Virus record (IMG/VR): IMGVR_UViG_3300009104_001210
Span: 124,001-188,000 of that record
Length of the DNA stretch: 64,000 bases
Reading direction: 5' to 3' (one strand)
Origin: a virus
Part shown: in pieces, positions 25,884 to 33,004 of the stretch
Layout of the letters: the number at the start of each line of letters is the position of its first letter
How positions within the stretch are numbered: position 1 is the first letter of the stretch
The notes under the pieces: generated by a model
Database searches by the model: none
Seen by the model: the letters and a program-made list of their open reading frames with translations, nothing else
What the model was told of the DNA's origin: nothing
Translations under genes and position numbers: made by a program

Positions 25884-26330
25884 ATGCAACAGTATTGGAG
25901 AGAACCTTTAATGTGGACAGCACCTGAGATGAATAAACGTTATCCACCTTTAAAAATAATACAATATGAAAGTGAAGATTTACAAGTACATTTTACTTAT
26001 GGTAAGAACAAAGGAGTATTTAGTACTAAAGACTATGAGATAGGTCAATTAGTATATACATTTGAACCATATTATATAGAAGAACCAACACGAACTTCAA
26101 TACAAGTTGAAGATAAACATTTTGAAGACGACACTGGTATGTATTTAAATCATCATTGTGAACCAAATAGTTGTATTGTTTCTGATGAAAGAGGTATACA
26201 TTTATTTGCTATAGATATTATAAAGAAGAAAGATGAAATAACATTCGATTATAATACTACAGAAGATAAAATTACACACCCATTTAAATGTAATTGTCAT
26301 GGAAAATTAATAAAAGGAAAAACACTATGA
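25884..26330 (+). CDS. SET-domain protein 1
   Basis: The 148-residue protein is a compact SET lysine methyltransferase: GVFSTKDYEIGQLVYTFE from residue 44, NHHCEPN at 89-95 (NHxCxPN), EITFDYN at 118-124 and post-SET CNC at 136-138. The AdoMet-binding and catalytic Tyr motifs are therefore present. Bacterial and viral SET proteins methylate histones, ribosomal or other host proteins; the target is unknown. A second SET gene is at 49520. Confidence 0.8.
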   Translation: MQQYWREPLMWTAPEMNKRYPPLKIIQYESEDLQVHFTYGKNKGVFSTKDYEIGQLVYTFEPYYIEEPTRTSIQVEDKHFEDDTGMYLNHHCEPNSCIVSDERGIHLFAIDIIKKKDEITFDYNTTEDKITHPFKCNCHGKLIKGKTL

Positions 26331-26548
26331 GACGTAAATGTTATAGTTGTGGTAAAATGGCTACAAATCCATATACATTCGATATTGTACCAACATATAA
26401 TGTGTATGAAAACATACCTATATATTCTAAAAAAGCAAAGAAAACTAAAAGATCTGATTTGAAAGGGGATAGAAAGGTTAGTACATACAATTATTGTAAT
26501 AGAGAATGTTATGAAAACAGAAAACCACAAGAAACATACAAAATCTAA
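26327..26548 (+). CDS. Small zinc-finger-like protein
   Basis: The start is set at ATG 26327, which abuts the SET gene. The 73 residues carry KCYSCGK near the N-terminus and YCNRECYE near the C-terminus, two Cys pairs that could hold one zinc, separated by a Lys-rich loop. No family is identified. Confidence 0.6.
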   Translation: MRRKCYSCGKMATNPYTFDIVPTYNVYENIPIYSKKAKKTKRSDLKGDRKVSTYNYCNRECYENRKPQETYKI

Positions 26549-26669
26549 GAAAAAAGAAAAACCAAAAAGTAAATATTCTAACGCTGGTAAAGGTGATAAG
26601 AGTAGAGTATCAGATATTAATAAGTACGCTGAGAATTGGGAAAAGATTTTTGGGAAAAATAAAAAATGA
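26511..26669 (+). CDS. Small lysine-rich protein (52 aa)
   Basis: It overlaps the zinc-finger gene and ends shortly before the cysteine desulfurase. The C-terminal half (GKGDKSRVSDINKYAENWEK) follows a GKGD.xR...N..KY.ENW..IFG pattern that I associate with short conserved phage proteins; this is from memory and unverified. The N-terminal third is a poly-Lys tract. Confidence 0.5.
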   Translation: MKTENHKKHTKSKKKEKPKSKYSNAGKGDKSRVSDINKYAENWEKIFGKNKK

Positions 26670-26701
26670 AAAAAATATAATAGAGAAGAATATTTATTAA
26701 T

Positions 26702-27916
26702 ATGAAAGAAATATATTTAGATCACGCTGCAACAACTTATGTTAGAGATGAAGTCTTGGGAGTAATGAATAAATATTTCCAAGATGAATATGGAAACCCT
26801 GGTAGTTTCCACACAATAGGATTACGACCTAAACGGGCGATGGCTCAAGCAAGAGAAACCGTTAGAGATATTATTAATGCTAAACGAGTAGAGGAAATTA
26901 TCTTTACGGGTAGTGGAACTGAATCAGTAAATTTGGCAATAAAAGGTTTAGTGGAAAAGTTAGAACCTCATTATGGCCCAGCACATATTATCACTTCTAC
27001 GATTGAACACGAAGCAGTAACTGAAACATTATATTATTTAGAACACGATAGAGGATACCGTATAACAAGAATACCAGTTGATAAATATGGTATGGTTAAT
27101 CCAAAAGATGTTGAAGATGCTATTGAAGAAGATACTATCTTGGTTACTATAATGTATGCTAATAATGAGATAGGAACAATACAACCGATAGAAGAAATCG
27201 GAAAGATATGTAGAGAGAAGAAAGTTTTATTCCATACAGATGCTTGTCAGGCAGGTGGAGTGTTAGATTTAGATGTAGAGAAACTAAATGTAGATATGAT
27301 GACATTGAATGGTAGTAAGATATACGGCCCCAAAGGTATTGGGATGTTGTATAAAAAGAATTCAGTAAAGTTAGTTCCATTGATTCATGGTGGAGGCCAA
27401 GAGTTTGGGTATAGGAGTGGAACACAAAATGTAGCATTCATTATGGGATTTACTGAAGCATTAAGATTAGGTCAGGAAGAAAGAGAGAAAGAAAATAAAA
27501 GATTAATTAAATTAAGAACAATGTTGGAAGAAGGTATATTAAGAAGTATAGATAAAACATTTTTAAATGGTCATCCAACAATGAGATTACCAAACAATGC
27601 TAATATCACTATATCAGATATTGAAGGCGAGGCTATGATGTTGTATTTAAATGAGTATGGGATTTGTACTTCATCTGGAAGTGCTTGTACTTCATTAACA
27701 TTAGAACCAAGTCATGTTATATTGGCAATGGGATTACCATATGAGGTAGCTCACGGAACACTAAGATTTACATTAGGTAGGAAAACTACCAAGAAAGATA
27801 TAGAAAAAATAATAGAGGTTTTACCAGGAATAGTAGAAACACTAAGAAAGATATCTCCAGTAAATGTCAATATGGATAAGTTGGAGATACAGGGAGAAAA
27901 AGTTTATGCCAACTAA
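26702..27916 (+). CDS. iscS: Cysteine desulfurase (IscS/NifS type)
   Basis: The 404-residue class V aminotransferase-fold PLP enzyme has LDHAATTYVRDEV at the start, EHEAV at 103-107, HTDACQ at 178-183, the Schiff-base lysine in NGSKIYGPKG (K206) and the persulfide Cys in TSSGSACTS (C329). It takes sulfur from cysteine for Fe-S assembly and tRNA thiolation. All catalytic residues are present and the length is normal for IscS. It is directly followed by an IscU-like scaffold and a MIP18/SufT-like gene, so the three form a metallocluster operon. Confidence 0.92.
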   Translation: MKEIYLDHAATTYVRDEVLGVMNKYFQDEYGNPGSFHTIGLRPKRAMAQARETVRDIINAKRVEEIIFTGSGTESVNLAIKGLVEKLEPHYGPAHIITSTIEHEAVTETLYYLEHDRGYRITRIPVDKYGMVNPKDVEDAIEEDTILVTIMYANNEIGTIQPIEEIGKICREKKVLFHTDACQAGGVLDLDVEKLNVDMMTLNGSKIYGPKGIGMLYKKNSVKLVPLIHGGGQEFGYRSGTQNVAFIMGFTEALRLGQEEREKENKRLIKLRTMLEEGILRSIDKTFLNGHPTMRLPNNANITISDIEGEAMMLYLNEYGICTSSGSACTSLTLEPSHVILAMGLPYEVAHGTLRFTLGRKTTKKDIEKIIEVLPGIVETLRKISPVNVNMDKLEIQGEKVYAN

Positions 27917-28589
27917 AAAGGTAACAATAGAAAAATCAGATGTATCTAACAAGAGCCAAACAGAAGGTTGGTTCTACACCGATACAGTTAAAGACCATTT
28001 CTTTAATCCAAGAAATTTATTCTATTCAGATGAAGATGCTGAAGGTTACGAGTATGATGCAGTAGGAATGGTAGGTTCACCAGCTTGTGGTGATATGATG
28101 AAGATATGGATTAGATGTTCAGAAGAACAAGATTGTATTAAAGAATGTAAGTGGCAAACCTTTGGGTGCGCATCAGCAATTGCAAGTACTTCTATGATGT
28201 CGGAAATGGTAACAGAAGATGATGGTATGAAATTAGATGATGCTATGGCGATGAAACCAAAAGATATTAATGATAGACTTGGTGGATTACCAACAAGGAA
28301 ATATCATTGTTCGGTATTGGGTGATAAAGCATTGAGAATGGCCATCAATAATTATTATGATGAAACAAATCAATCACATAGAAAGATTGAAGAAAAGACA
28401 AGAGTGATTGATAAGAAATCTAACACAACCGACCAAGATATAGAGGAAGCAGTATTAGAGGGTGCAAGAACATTTGAAGAAGTACAGAAGAAAACTAAAG
28501 TAGGAATAGGTAATCCAAAAGTTCAAATGGATGTAGAACAATTACTTAGATTCTATGTAGAGAAATATTTTGGAGAAGATGCTTTATGA
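27906..28589 (+). CDS. IscU/NifU-type Fe-S scaffold with degenerate C-terminal domain
   Basis: The ATG at 27906 overlaps the iscS stop; 227 residues. The IscU fold holds the three ligand cysteines: SPACGDMMKI (C61), FGCASAIAS (C88) and KYHCSVLG (C135). After residue 173 a segment (DIEEAVLEGARTFEEVQKKT, then VGIGNPKVQMDVEQLL) follows the pattern of the [2Fe-2S] BFD-like domain in NifU, but its expected CxC and CxxC ligands are absent. The scaffold part should work; the tail has probably lost its cluster. Confidence 0.85.
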   Translation: MPTKKVTIEKSDVSNKSQTEGWFYTDTVKDHFFNPRNLFYSDEDAEGYEYDAVGMVGSPACGDMMKIWIRCSEEQDCIKECKWQTFGCASAIASTSMMSEMVTEDDGMKLDDAMAMKPKDINDRLGGLPTRKYHCSVLGDKALRMAINNYYDETNQSHRKIEEKTRVIDKKSNTTDQDIEEAVLEGARTFEEVQKKTKVGIGNPKVQMDVEQLLRFYVEKYFGEDAL

Positions 28590-28912
28590 TTACAGAAGCA
28601 CAAGTTATAGAAAAGTTACGAGGAGTTTATGATCCAGAGATTCCAATCAATCTATATGATTTGGGATTGATATATTCTATAGGTGTAGATGAGAATACAG
28701 TAACTATAGATATGTCATTAACTACACCACATTGTGGATTGAAGGATATGATTATAAATCAAGTAGTTATGGCAGTAGAAACAATAGAAGATGCAGAGTG
28801 TGATGTGAGATTAACATTTGATCCTCAATGGACACCAACTATGTTGAGACCAGAAGCAATTGAAGTGTTGGGTGAAAATCATCCGTTAGCACAAATGGCA
28901 ATAGGAGTTTAA
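28586..28912 (+). CDS. MIP18/DUF59 (SufT-like) Fe-S maturation protein
   Basis: The 108-residue protein carries DPEIPINLYDLGLIY at 16-30, TTPHC with a conserved Cys at 50, and FDPQWTPTML near 83, the three signature blocks of the DUF59/MIP18 family (SufT, PaaD). These proteins help deliver Fe-S clusters to targets. It overlaps the scaffold gene by four bases. Full length for the family. Confidence 0.85.
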   Translation: MITEAQVIEKLRGVYDPEIPINLYDLGLIYSIGVDENTVTIDMSLTTPHCGLKDMIINQVVMAVETIEDAECDVRLTFDPQWTPTMLRPEAIEVLGENHPLAQMAIGV

Positions 28913-28913
28913 A

Positions 28914-28997
28914 ATGAGTGGTTGGTTACAAATAATAGCTGCATTATCAATAGTTGTAGCACTTGGTTATTGGTTATTTTGGGGAGAGGATTTTTAA
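28914..28997 (+). CDS. Tiny membrane peptide (27 aa)
   Basis: The peptide has one hydrophobic helix (LQIIAALSIVVALGYWLFWG) with an acidic end. It starts one base after the preceding stop codon and ends next to the following ATG, in a chain of short membrane genes. Confidence 0.45.
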   Translation: MSGWLQIIAALSIVVALGYWLFWGEDF

Positions 28998-29153
28998 ATG
29001 AATGAATTTTTACATTTTATAAAACATTTAATTGGTTTGTGTGGTGAAACTTCACATCCAAGTTTACTAATAAGTGGTGGAGCATTTCTTACCACAATAG
29101 GATTGTATTGGAAAAAATTAATAAGTTATATGAAAAATTTGGAGGGATTTTAA
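28998..29153 (+). CDS. Small membrane protein (51 aa)
   Basis: It carries a short amphipathic start (NEFLHFIKHLIGL), one hydrophobic helix (LLISGGAFLTTIGLYW) and a basic tail. It directly abuts both neighbours. Its GGAGG near 29141 is the ribosome-binding site of the selenoprotein that follows. Confidence 0.45.
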   Translation: MNEFLHFIKHLIGLCGETSHPSLLISGGAFLTTIGLYWKKLISYMKNLEGF

Positions 29154-29360
29154 ATGGATATTAGAATAGAATATTGTGTTCAATGAAATTACAAACCAAG
29201 AGCTCGTAGTTTACGACAAGAATTAAGTGATACATTTGGTTATTGGGCTGAATTAAAACCTGGAGAAAGAGGAGCATTTGAAGTGTATGTAAATGGTAAT
29301 CTAATTTTTTCAAAATTAAAGGAAGATAGATTTCCAAATGAAGGAGAAATAGTATTATGA
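29154..29360 (+). CDS. SelW/Rdx-family selenoprotein with in-frame TGA (CxxU)
   Basis: ATG 29154 follows GGAGG. The frame reads MDIRIEYCVQ, then TGA at 29184-29186, then NYKPRARSLRQELSDTFG and on to a TGA stop at 29358. If the first TGA is selenocysteine the 68-residue product fits the Rdx (SelT/SelW/SelH, thioredoxin-like) family along its length: IEYCxxU, RA..L.QEL, GxFEVYVNG and a C-terminal EDRFPNEGEI. The TGA falls exactly on the second redox position of CxxU/CxxC. Read as a stop, only ten residues would be made and the coding-like remainder would be orphaned. TGA is a normal stop elsewhere here, so this is not a changed code. SelA/B/C/D are not in the window. Confidence 0.8.
29184..29216 (+). 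promoter_or_regulatory. Candidate bacterial SECIS element
   Basis: Downstream of the in-frame TGA (29184-29186), TCGTA (29204-29208) pairs with TACGA (29212-29216) around a GTT loop. The stem begins 18 bases after the TGA, and the loop G/U sits in the range used by bacterial SECIS hairpins, which lie inside the coding sequence just after the UGA. The stem is short and must be tested by folding. Confidence 0.5.
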
Positions 29361-29449
29361 ATCAAAAATTTGGTGATATGTTTGGGAAGTTCCTTATTCT
29401 ATTTGGGATGTGGACTTTTATAGCATTTATGTTTGGAATAGGATACTAA
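29357..29449 (+). CDS. Tiny membrane peptide (30 aa)
   Basis: It starts in an ATGA overlap with the selenoprotein stop. It is mostly one hydrophobic helix (FLILFGMWTFIAFMFGIGY). An AAGGAG ribosome-binding site for glutamine synthetase follows its end. Confidence 0.45.
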   Translation: MNQKFGDMFGKFLILFGMWTFIAFMFGIGY

Positions 29450-29468
29450 AATATAAGGAGTTATTATA

Positions 29469-30476
29469 ATGAGTCATAAGTTAGAATATATTTGGCTGGA
29501 TGGTGTAGAACCAACAGCGCAGTTAAGAAGTAAAACTAAAATAGTATCAAAGTTTGGTATAGAGGGTGGTGTAACAGCAACACAAGCACCAATATGGGGA
29601 TTTGATGGTTCGTCAACACAACAAGCAGAAGGTGGGAGTTCTGATTGTGTGTTGAAACCTGTAAGATTATATCGAAATCCATTGGAAGAAGGTACATTGG
29701 TATTATGTGAAGTATGGAATGTAGATGATACACCACATAAATCTAATACAAGACATGGTTTAGATAATACATTACAGAGTTTAGATCATGATCCAGAAGA
29801 GTGGGTTGGATTTGAGCAAGAGTATACATTATATGAAGGTGGAATACCTTATGGTTGGCCACCCGATTTAAGTGATCCATTACCACAAGGCGATTATTAT
29901 TGTGGTAGAAATGCTGGAGAACATATAATGAAAGAACATACTGATGCTTGTATAGAAGCAGGTATTAGTATTTGTGGAACTAACGCAGAAGTAATGTTAG
30001 GACAATGGGAATATCAGATTGGTGCAGGTTCTTCATTAGAAATGAGTGATGATTTATGGGTTGCTCGTTGGTTAATGGAAAAGATTTGTGCTGAATATGA
30101 TGTGGAAGTTGTTTTAGATCCAAAGCCAGTTAAGGGTGATTGGAATGGTGCAGGTTGTCATACTAATTTCTCTACTAAAGATATGAGAGGACATGGTGGA
30201 GATGAACTTATATTTAAGGCGTGTATGGATTTAGAGAAGGTACATAAAGAACATATGGCAGAATATGGTGAAGGAAACGAAAGACGACTTACGGGACTTC
30301 ATGAGACTCAGGCTATAGATACATTTAGTTGGGGAGTTTCAGACAGAGGTGCTTCCATTCGTATTCCCTGGCAAGTAGATAAAGATGGTAAAGGATATCT
30401 TGAAGATAGAAGACCATCAGCGAATTGCGATCCATATAGAGTTTGTAAAAAGTTAATTGAGACAATTATTATATGA
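29469..30476 (+). CDS. Glutamine synthetase, type II (eukaryotic-like, GlnII)
   Basis: The 335-residue protein has GFDGSST at 44-50, GFEQEY at 114-119 (metal-binding Glu pair), GAGCHTN at 227-233, the flap region RRLTGLHET at 272-280, RGASIRIP at 293-300 and LEDRRPSANCDPY near the end. These are diagnostic of compact GSII rather than the 470-residue bacterial GSI. It condenses ammonia and glutamate with ATP to glutamine in the cytosol. All catalytic motifs look intact. A divergent second copy lies at 33001. Confidence 0.9.
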   Translation: MSHKLEYIWLDGVEPTAQLRSKTKIVSKFGIEGGVTATQAPIWGFDGSSTQQAEGGSSDCVLKPVRLYRNPLEEGTLVLCEVWNVDDTPHKSNTRHGLDNTLQSLDHDPEEWVGFEQEYTLYEGGIPYGWPPDLSDPLPQGDYYCGRNAGEHIMKEHTDACIEAGISICGTNAEVMLGQWEYQIGAGSSLEMSDDLWVARWLMEKICAEYDVEVVLDPKPVKGDWNGAGCHTNFSTKDMRGHGGDELIFKACMDLEKVHKEHMAEYGEGNERRLTGLHETQAIDTFSWGVSDRGASIRIPWQVDKDGKGYLEDRRPSANCDPYRVCKKLIETIII

Positions 30477-31342
30477 CGACAATGATTTGGAGTGGGTGTT
30501 CCATGACATTTGGGAGTGGAATACTTTGTGATAAATCACAAAAGAAAAATGATAAACCAGAATGGCATCATCCTAAGCTTAAAGAAATGTTTTCTGATAT
30601 TAAAACAGTTGGTGAGGCTAGGGAAGTTATAAAACAAATTAGTTATCCAATGCAATTAGGTAAAAGATTGGGTATGGATACTTATAATTTATCAGTTCAG
30701 GGTTATGGTATAGAATCACAATTTAGAACAGTATCTTCATTTTTAATCAAAAATAAAGATAAAATTGATTATACTAAAACTATGTTTTGTTATCAGATTC
30801 CAGAGTTAAGTAGAGTTGAATTGTTAATGTGGGGGCCAGGCGAAAAAGGCTGGAAACGTTCAGATCCGAATCGTGAGCCAGAAATATTTTCGTTCAATGC
30901 TAATGAGTTACCAAAAGGATTTTTAACACAACATTTTAATATTGATTATTATATAGCAAAATATTTAATGACGATGTTAGAATATAAAGGATTTTTAGAA
31001 TCAAAAGGTATTAAAGTTTTTTATTTTGATCAACAGAATCAACTATATCCACTAATGATAACTAAGAATTATAGAAAGAAAAGTGATAAGTTTATGATGA
31101 AGAATATGCTATTTTTTAATGAGTGGAATCATGAACCTGTAGGATTTCCAAGTAAACAAACTATTTTAAAAGAGTTAGACATACAAGAACTAGATATGAA
31201 GAATCCGAATTCACCAACTGGTAGGGAAATTGCAATTGAAACTTTATATGCAGGTGGTTTTCATGAGGATGGCCACTATTCACCTAAAGGACATACACAA
31301 TTAGCTGAAGTATATGAGAGATTTTTTTTAAAAATATTATGA
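30473..31342 (+). CDS. SGNH hydrolase-like protein 3
   Basis: The 289-residue protein starts TTMIWSGCSMTFGSG (block I Ser in GCSMT), has LSVQGYGIESQ as a possible block II/III, and ends with EDGHYSPKGHTQLAE, where D-G-H supplies a catalytic Asp/His. The weak middle blocks make catalysis less certain than for 10443. It is coupled to glutamine synthetase by an ATGA overlap. Confidence 0.55.
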   Translation: MTTMIWSGCSMTFGSGILCDKSQKKNDKPEWHHPKLKEMFSDIKTVGEAREVIKQISYPMQLGKRLGMDTYNLSVQGYGIESQFRTVSSFLIKNKDKIDYTKTMFCYQIPELSRVELLMWGPGEKGWKRSDPNREPEIFSFNANELPKGFLTQHFNIDYYIAKYLMTMLEYKGFLESKGIKVFYFDQQNQLYPLMITKNYRKKSDKFMMKNMLFFNEWNHEPVGFPSKQTILKELDIQELDMKNPNSPTGREIAIETLYAGGFHEDGHYSPKGHTQLAEVYERFFLKIL

Positions 31343-31419
31343 TAGAAAATTTATTGAATGTTATATAATATCATACTATTTATTAATGATTATGAGTATT
31401 ATTATAGGGAGTAAAAAAA

Positions 31420-31743
31420 ATGGATTTAACAATAGAATATAATAAAAAATATAAAAAACATGCTTTAGAATTAGAAGAATTGTTAGAAGATGTTGATGCG
31501 TGGGATCCACACAGGTCAACTATTTCACCTGAAGGTCAATTGAATGTGGAATTGATATTATCTGATAACGATATTTTTGAGGTGCAACACGCAGACTCAG
31601 AGATACTTTATGACAATACAGATGTAGTTTGTGCTGATGTGATTGAAGCTTTGTTGTTAGAAGGTACTGATATGGAATCTATACCAGAAGATGACGGCAC
31701 ACCCGTACCTCTTCGACCTTCAAGTGAAAAATCTGAGGAATAA
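31420..31743 (+). CDS. Acidic hypothetical protein, tandem paralogue A
   Basis: The 107-residue protein begins LTIEYNKKYKKHALELEELL and has WDPHRSTI, NVELILSDND and FEVQHADSEILYDN. The next gene shares the same pattern (FEIVYKSDYQTQAD, WDPDSI, IEVELTS), so the two look like diverged duplicates. The order IEY..., helix, FEV...D..I faintly resembles the Rdx fold without its redox residues; speculative. Confidence 0.5.
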   Translation: MDLTIEYNKKYKKHALELEELLEDVDAWDPHRSTISPEGQLNVELILSDNDIFEVQHADSEILYDNTDVVCADVIEALLLEGTDMESIPEDDGTPVPLRPSSEKSEE

Positions 31744-31745
31744 TT

Positions 31746-32117
31746 GTGCTATTTGAAATTGTATATAAAAGTGATTATCAAACTCAAGCAGATGCAATAA
31801 AATCAACTTTACAAGAATATTCAGGTTCATTATGGGATCCAGATAGTATATTACATTCGACGGGTAGTTATATTGAAGTTGAATTAACATCTACTGATGA
31901 TGACGATCTTAGTGTACATAATTTAGAAATATTACATGAAGATGGATATACTTATCCATCGGGTTCTGCACATCCATCAGCAACATCAGAAAATTTAATA
32001 TGGAGTAAATCAACTAAGGTTATTAAACGAACAGGAGACGATTGGCCAGATGAAGGAGAAATAGAAGATGCGATATGGGGAACACACAGACCACATCAAG
32101 CAGAAGGGGAAGATTAA
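31746..32117 (+). CDS. Acidic hypothetical protein, tandem paralogue B
   Basis: It is 123 residues long and starts at an alternative codon (GTG) after a GAGGAA site. It shares a pattern with the preceding gene: an initial strand ending in Y, a helix, WDPDSI, a beta strand IEVEL, and an acidic tail. No membrane segment or catalytic motif is visible. Function unknown. Confidence 0.5.
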   Translation: MLFEIVYKSDYQTQADAIKSTLQEYSGSLWDPDSILHSTGSYIEVELTSTDDDDLSVHNLEILHEDGYTYPSGSAHPSATSENLIWSKSTKVIKRTGDDWPDEGEIEDAIWGTHRPHQAEGED

Positions 32118-32118
32118 A

Positions 32119-32331
32119 ATGAATAATGGATATAGGTTTATATTATTCTTTATATTAGGATTTTTCATGGCAACTACAATTGGTTGTATAAGTATACAAC
32201 CTACTTCAGAAGATACAGGTTGGCCAGGAGAGTTTACACCACAATGTTGTAAAGGACAAGAAACACATACTTGTGGTATGCCAGGAATGACAGGTAAACC
32301 ATTACCATTACCGAAAGGAAGAGAAAAATGA
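32119..32331 (+). CDS. Small lipoprotein
   Basis: The start ATG is at 32119; 70 residues. It has a signal (YRFILFFILGFFMATT) and a lipobox IGC-I at about residue 23. The mature part carries a CC pair (PQCCKGQETHTCGM) and a Pro/Lys tail. It probably localises to an envelope membrane; function unknown. Confidence 0.6.
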   Translation: MNNGYRFILFFILGFFMATTIGCISIQPTSEDTGWPGEFTPQCCKGQETHTCGMPGMTGKPLPLPKGREK

Positions 32332-32519
32332 GAAATTGGGTATATTATATGCAAGAAGGATTAAAGTCTATGTGGAAAAGTAAAGAAGTACCAGATTATA
32401 GAGAAAAAGAATATCCATACAATATAGAATTTGGTGATGGTAGAACAAAAAAAGAAATGGATAAGATGCAAAAAGAATTAATGGAATGTGGTTGTTTACC
32501 TGATTGTGGATGCAAATAA
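32328..32519 (+). CDS. Small Cys-tailed protein
   Basis: The 63 residues end in ELMECGCLPDCGCK: four cysteines spaced CxC...CxC that could bind a metal. The N-terminus is aromatic and amphipathic (RNWVYYMQEGLKSMW). It is coupled to the lipoprotein by an ATGA overlap. Confidence 0.5.
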   Translation: MRNWVYYMQEGLKSMWKSKEVPDYREKEYPYNIEFGDGRTKKEMDKMQKELMECGCLPDCGCK

Positions 32520-32533
32520 TGATATAGTTTTTA

Positions 32534-33004
32534 ATGAGTTATAAAATAGAGAGTTATACAAGAGAAGAATTAGAGTTATTTCCGAATGATGAATATGGAT
32601 ATGTTAAACAGAGAGTATGGTCTACTGGACAACTTAGTACACTTGAATACTTTGATAGAAATTTTGTAAAAATTTATTTAATAAGAGATGAAAATTTAAA
32701 AATAATAGCCTTTTCTTGTGAAAAAATACCAAGATATGAAGGCTTTGATTTTGAATGGGGATACTCATATGTTGAACCAACATATAGAGGAACTCGATGT
32801 TACTTTAAATTATGTAAATATAAAAGAGATGAGGCTCGACAACAAGGTTTGATTGGTTATACAATATGTTTAAAATCTCAACCCGCTACTGTAAAGTGTG
32901 GTAAAATCCTTTGTGATATTAAAATAGATAATCCATTACATCTTGGAGAAACAGAATCATCTTTTGATAACGAAAATTTAGAATTTTGGGGAATGATGTT
33001 ATGA
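32534..33004 (+). CDS. GNAT-like acetyltransferase
   Basis: The 156-residue protein has a hydrophobic strand (NLKIIAFSCEKI), then YVEPTYRGTRCYFKLCKYKRDEA, which resembles motif A of GNAT enzymes (V.P.YRG.G....L....E.A...G) though the usual G-x-G/A is altered. Its substrate may be an amino sugar or amino acid, and it precedes the glutamine synthetase paralogue. Assignment is tentative. Confidence 0.5.
   Translation: MSYKIESYTREELELFPNDEYGYVKQRVWSTGQLSTLEYFDRNFVKIYLIRDENLKIIAFSCEKIPRYEGFDFEWGYSYVEPTYRGTRCYFKLCKYKRDEARQQGLIGYTICLKSQPATVKCGKILCDIKIDNPLHLGETESSFDNENLEFWGMML

Noticed and set aside
25851-25885. Promoter from TTGACT near 25853 to TATTAT near 25880
   Set aside because: The spacer is about 24 bases and the extended recurrent box is missing.
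29184-29186. A changed genetic code (TGA as Trp or Gly) to explain the in-frame TGA
   Set aside because: TGA is used as a normal stop at many ATGA junctions and TGG encodes Trp throughout.
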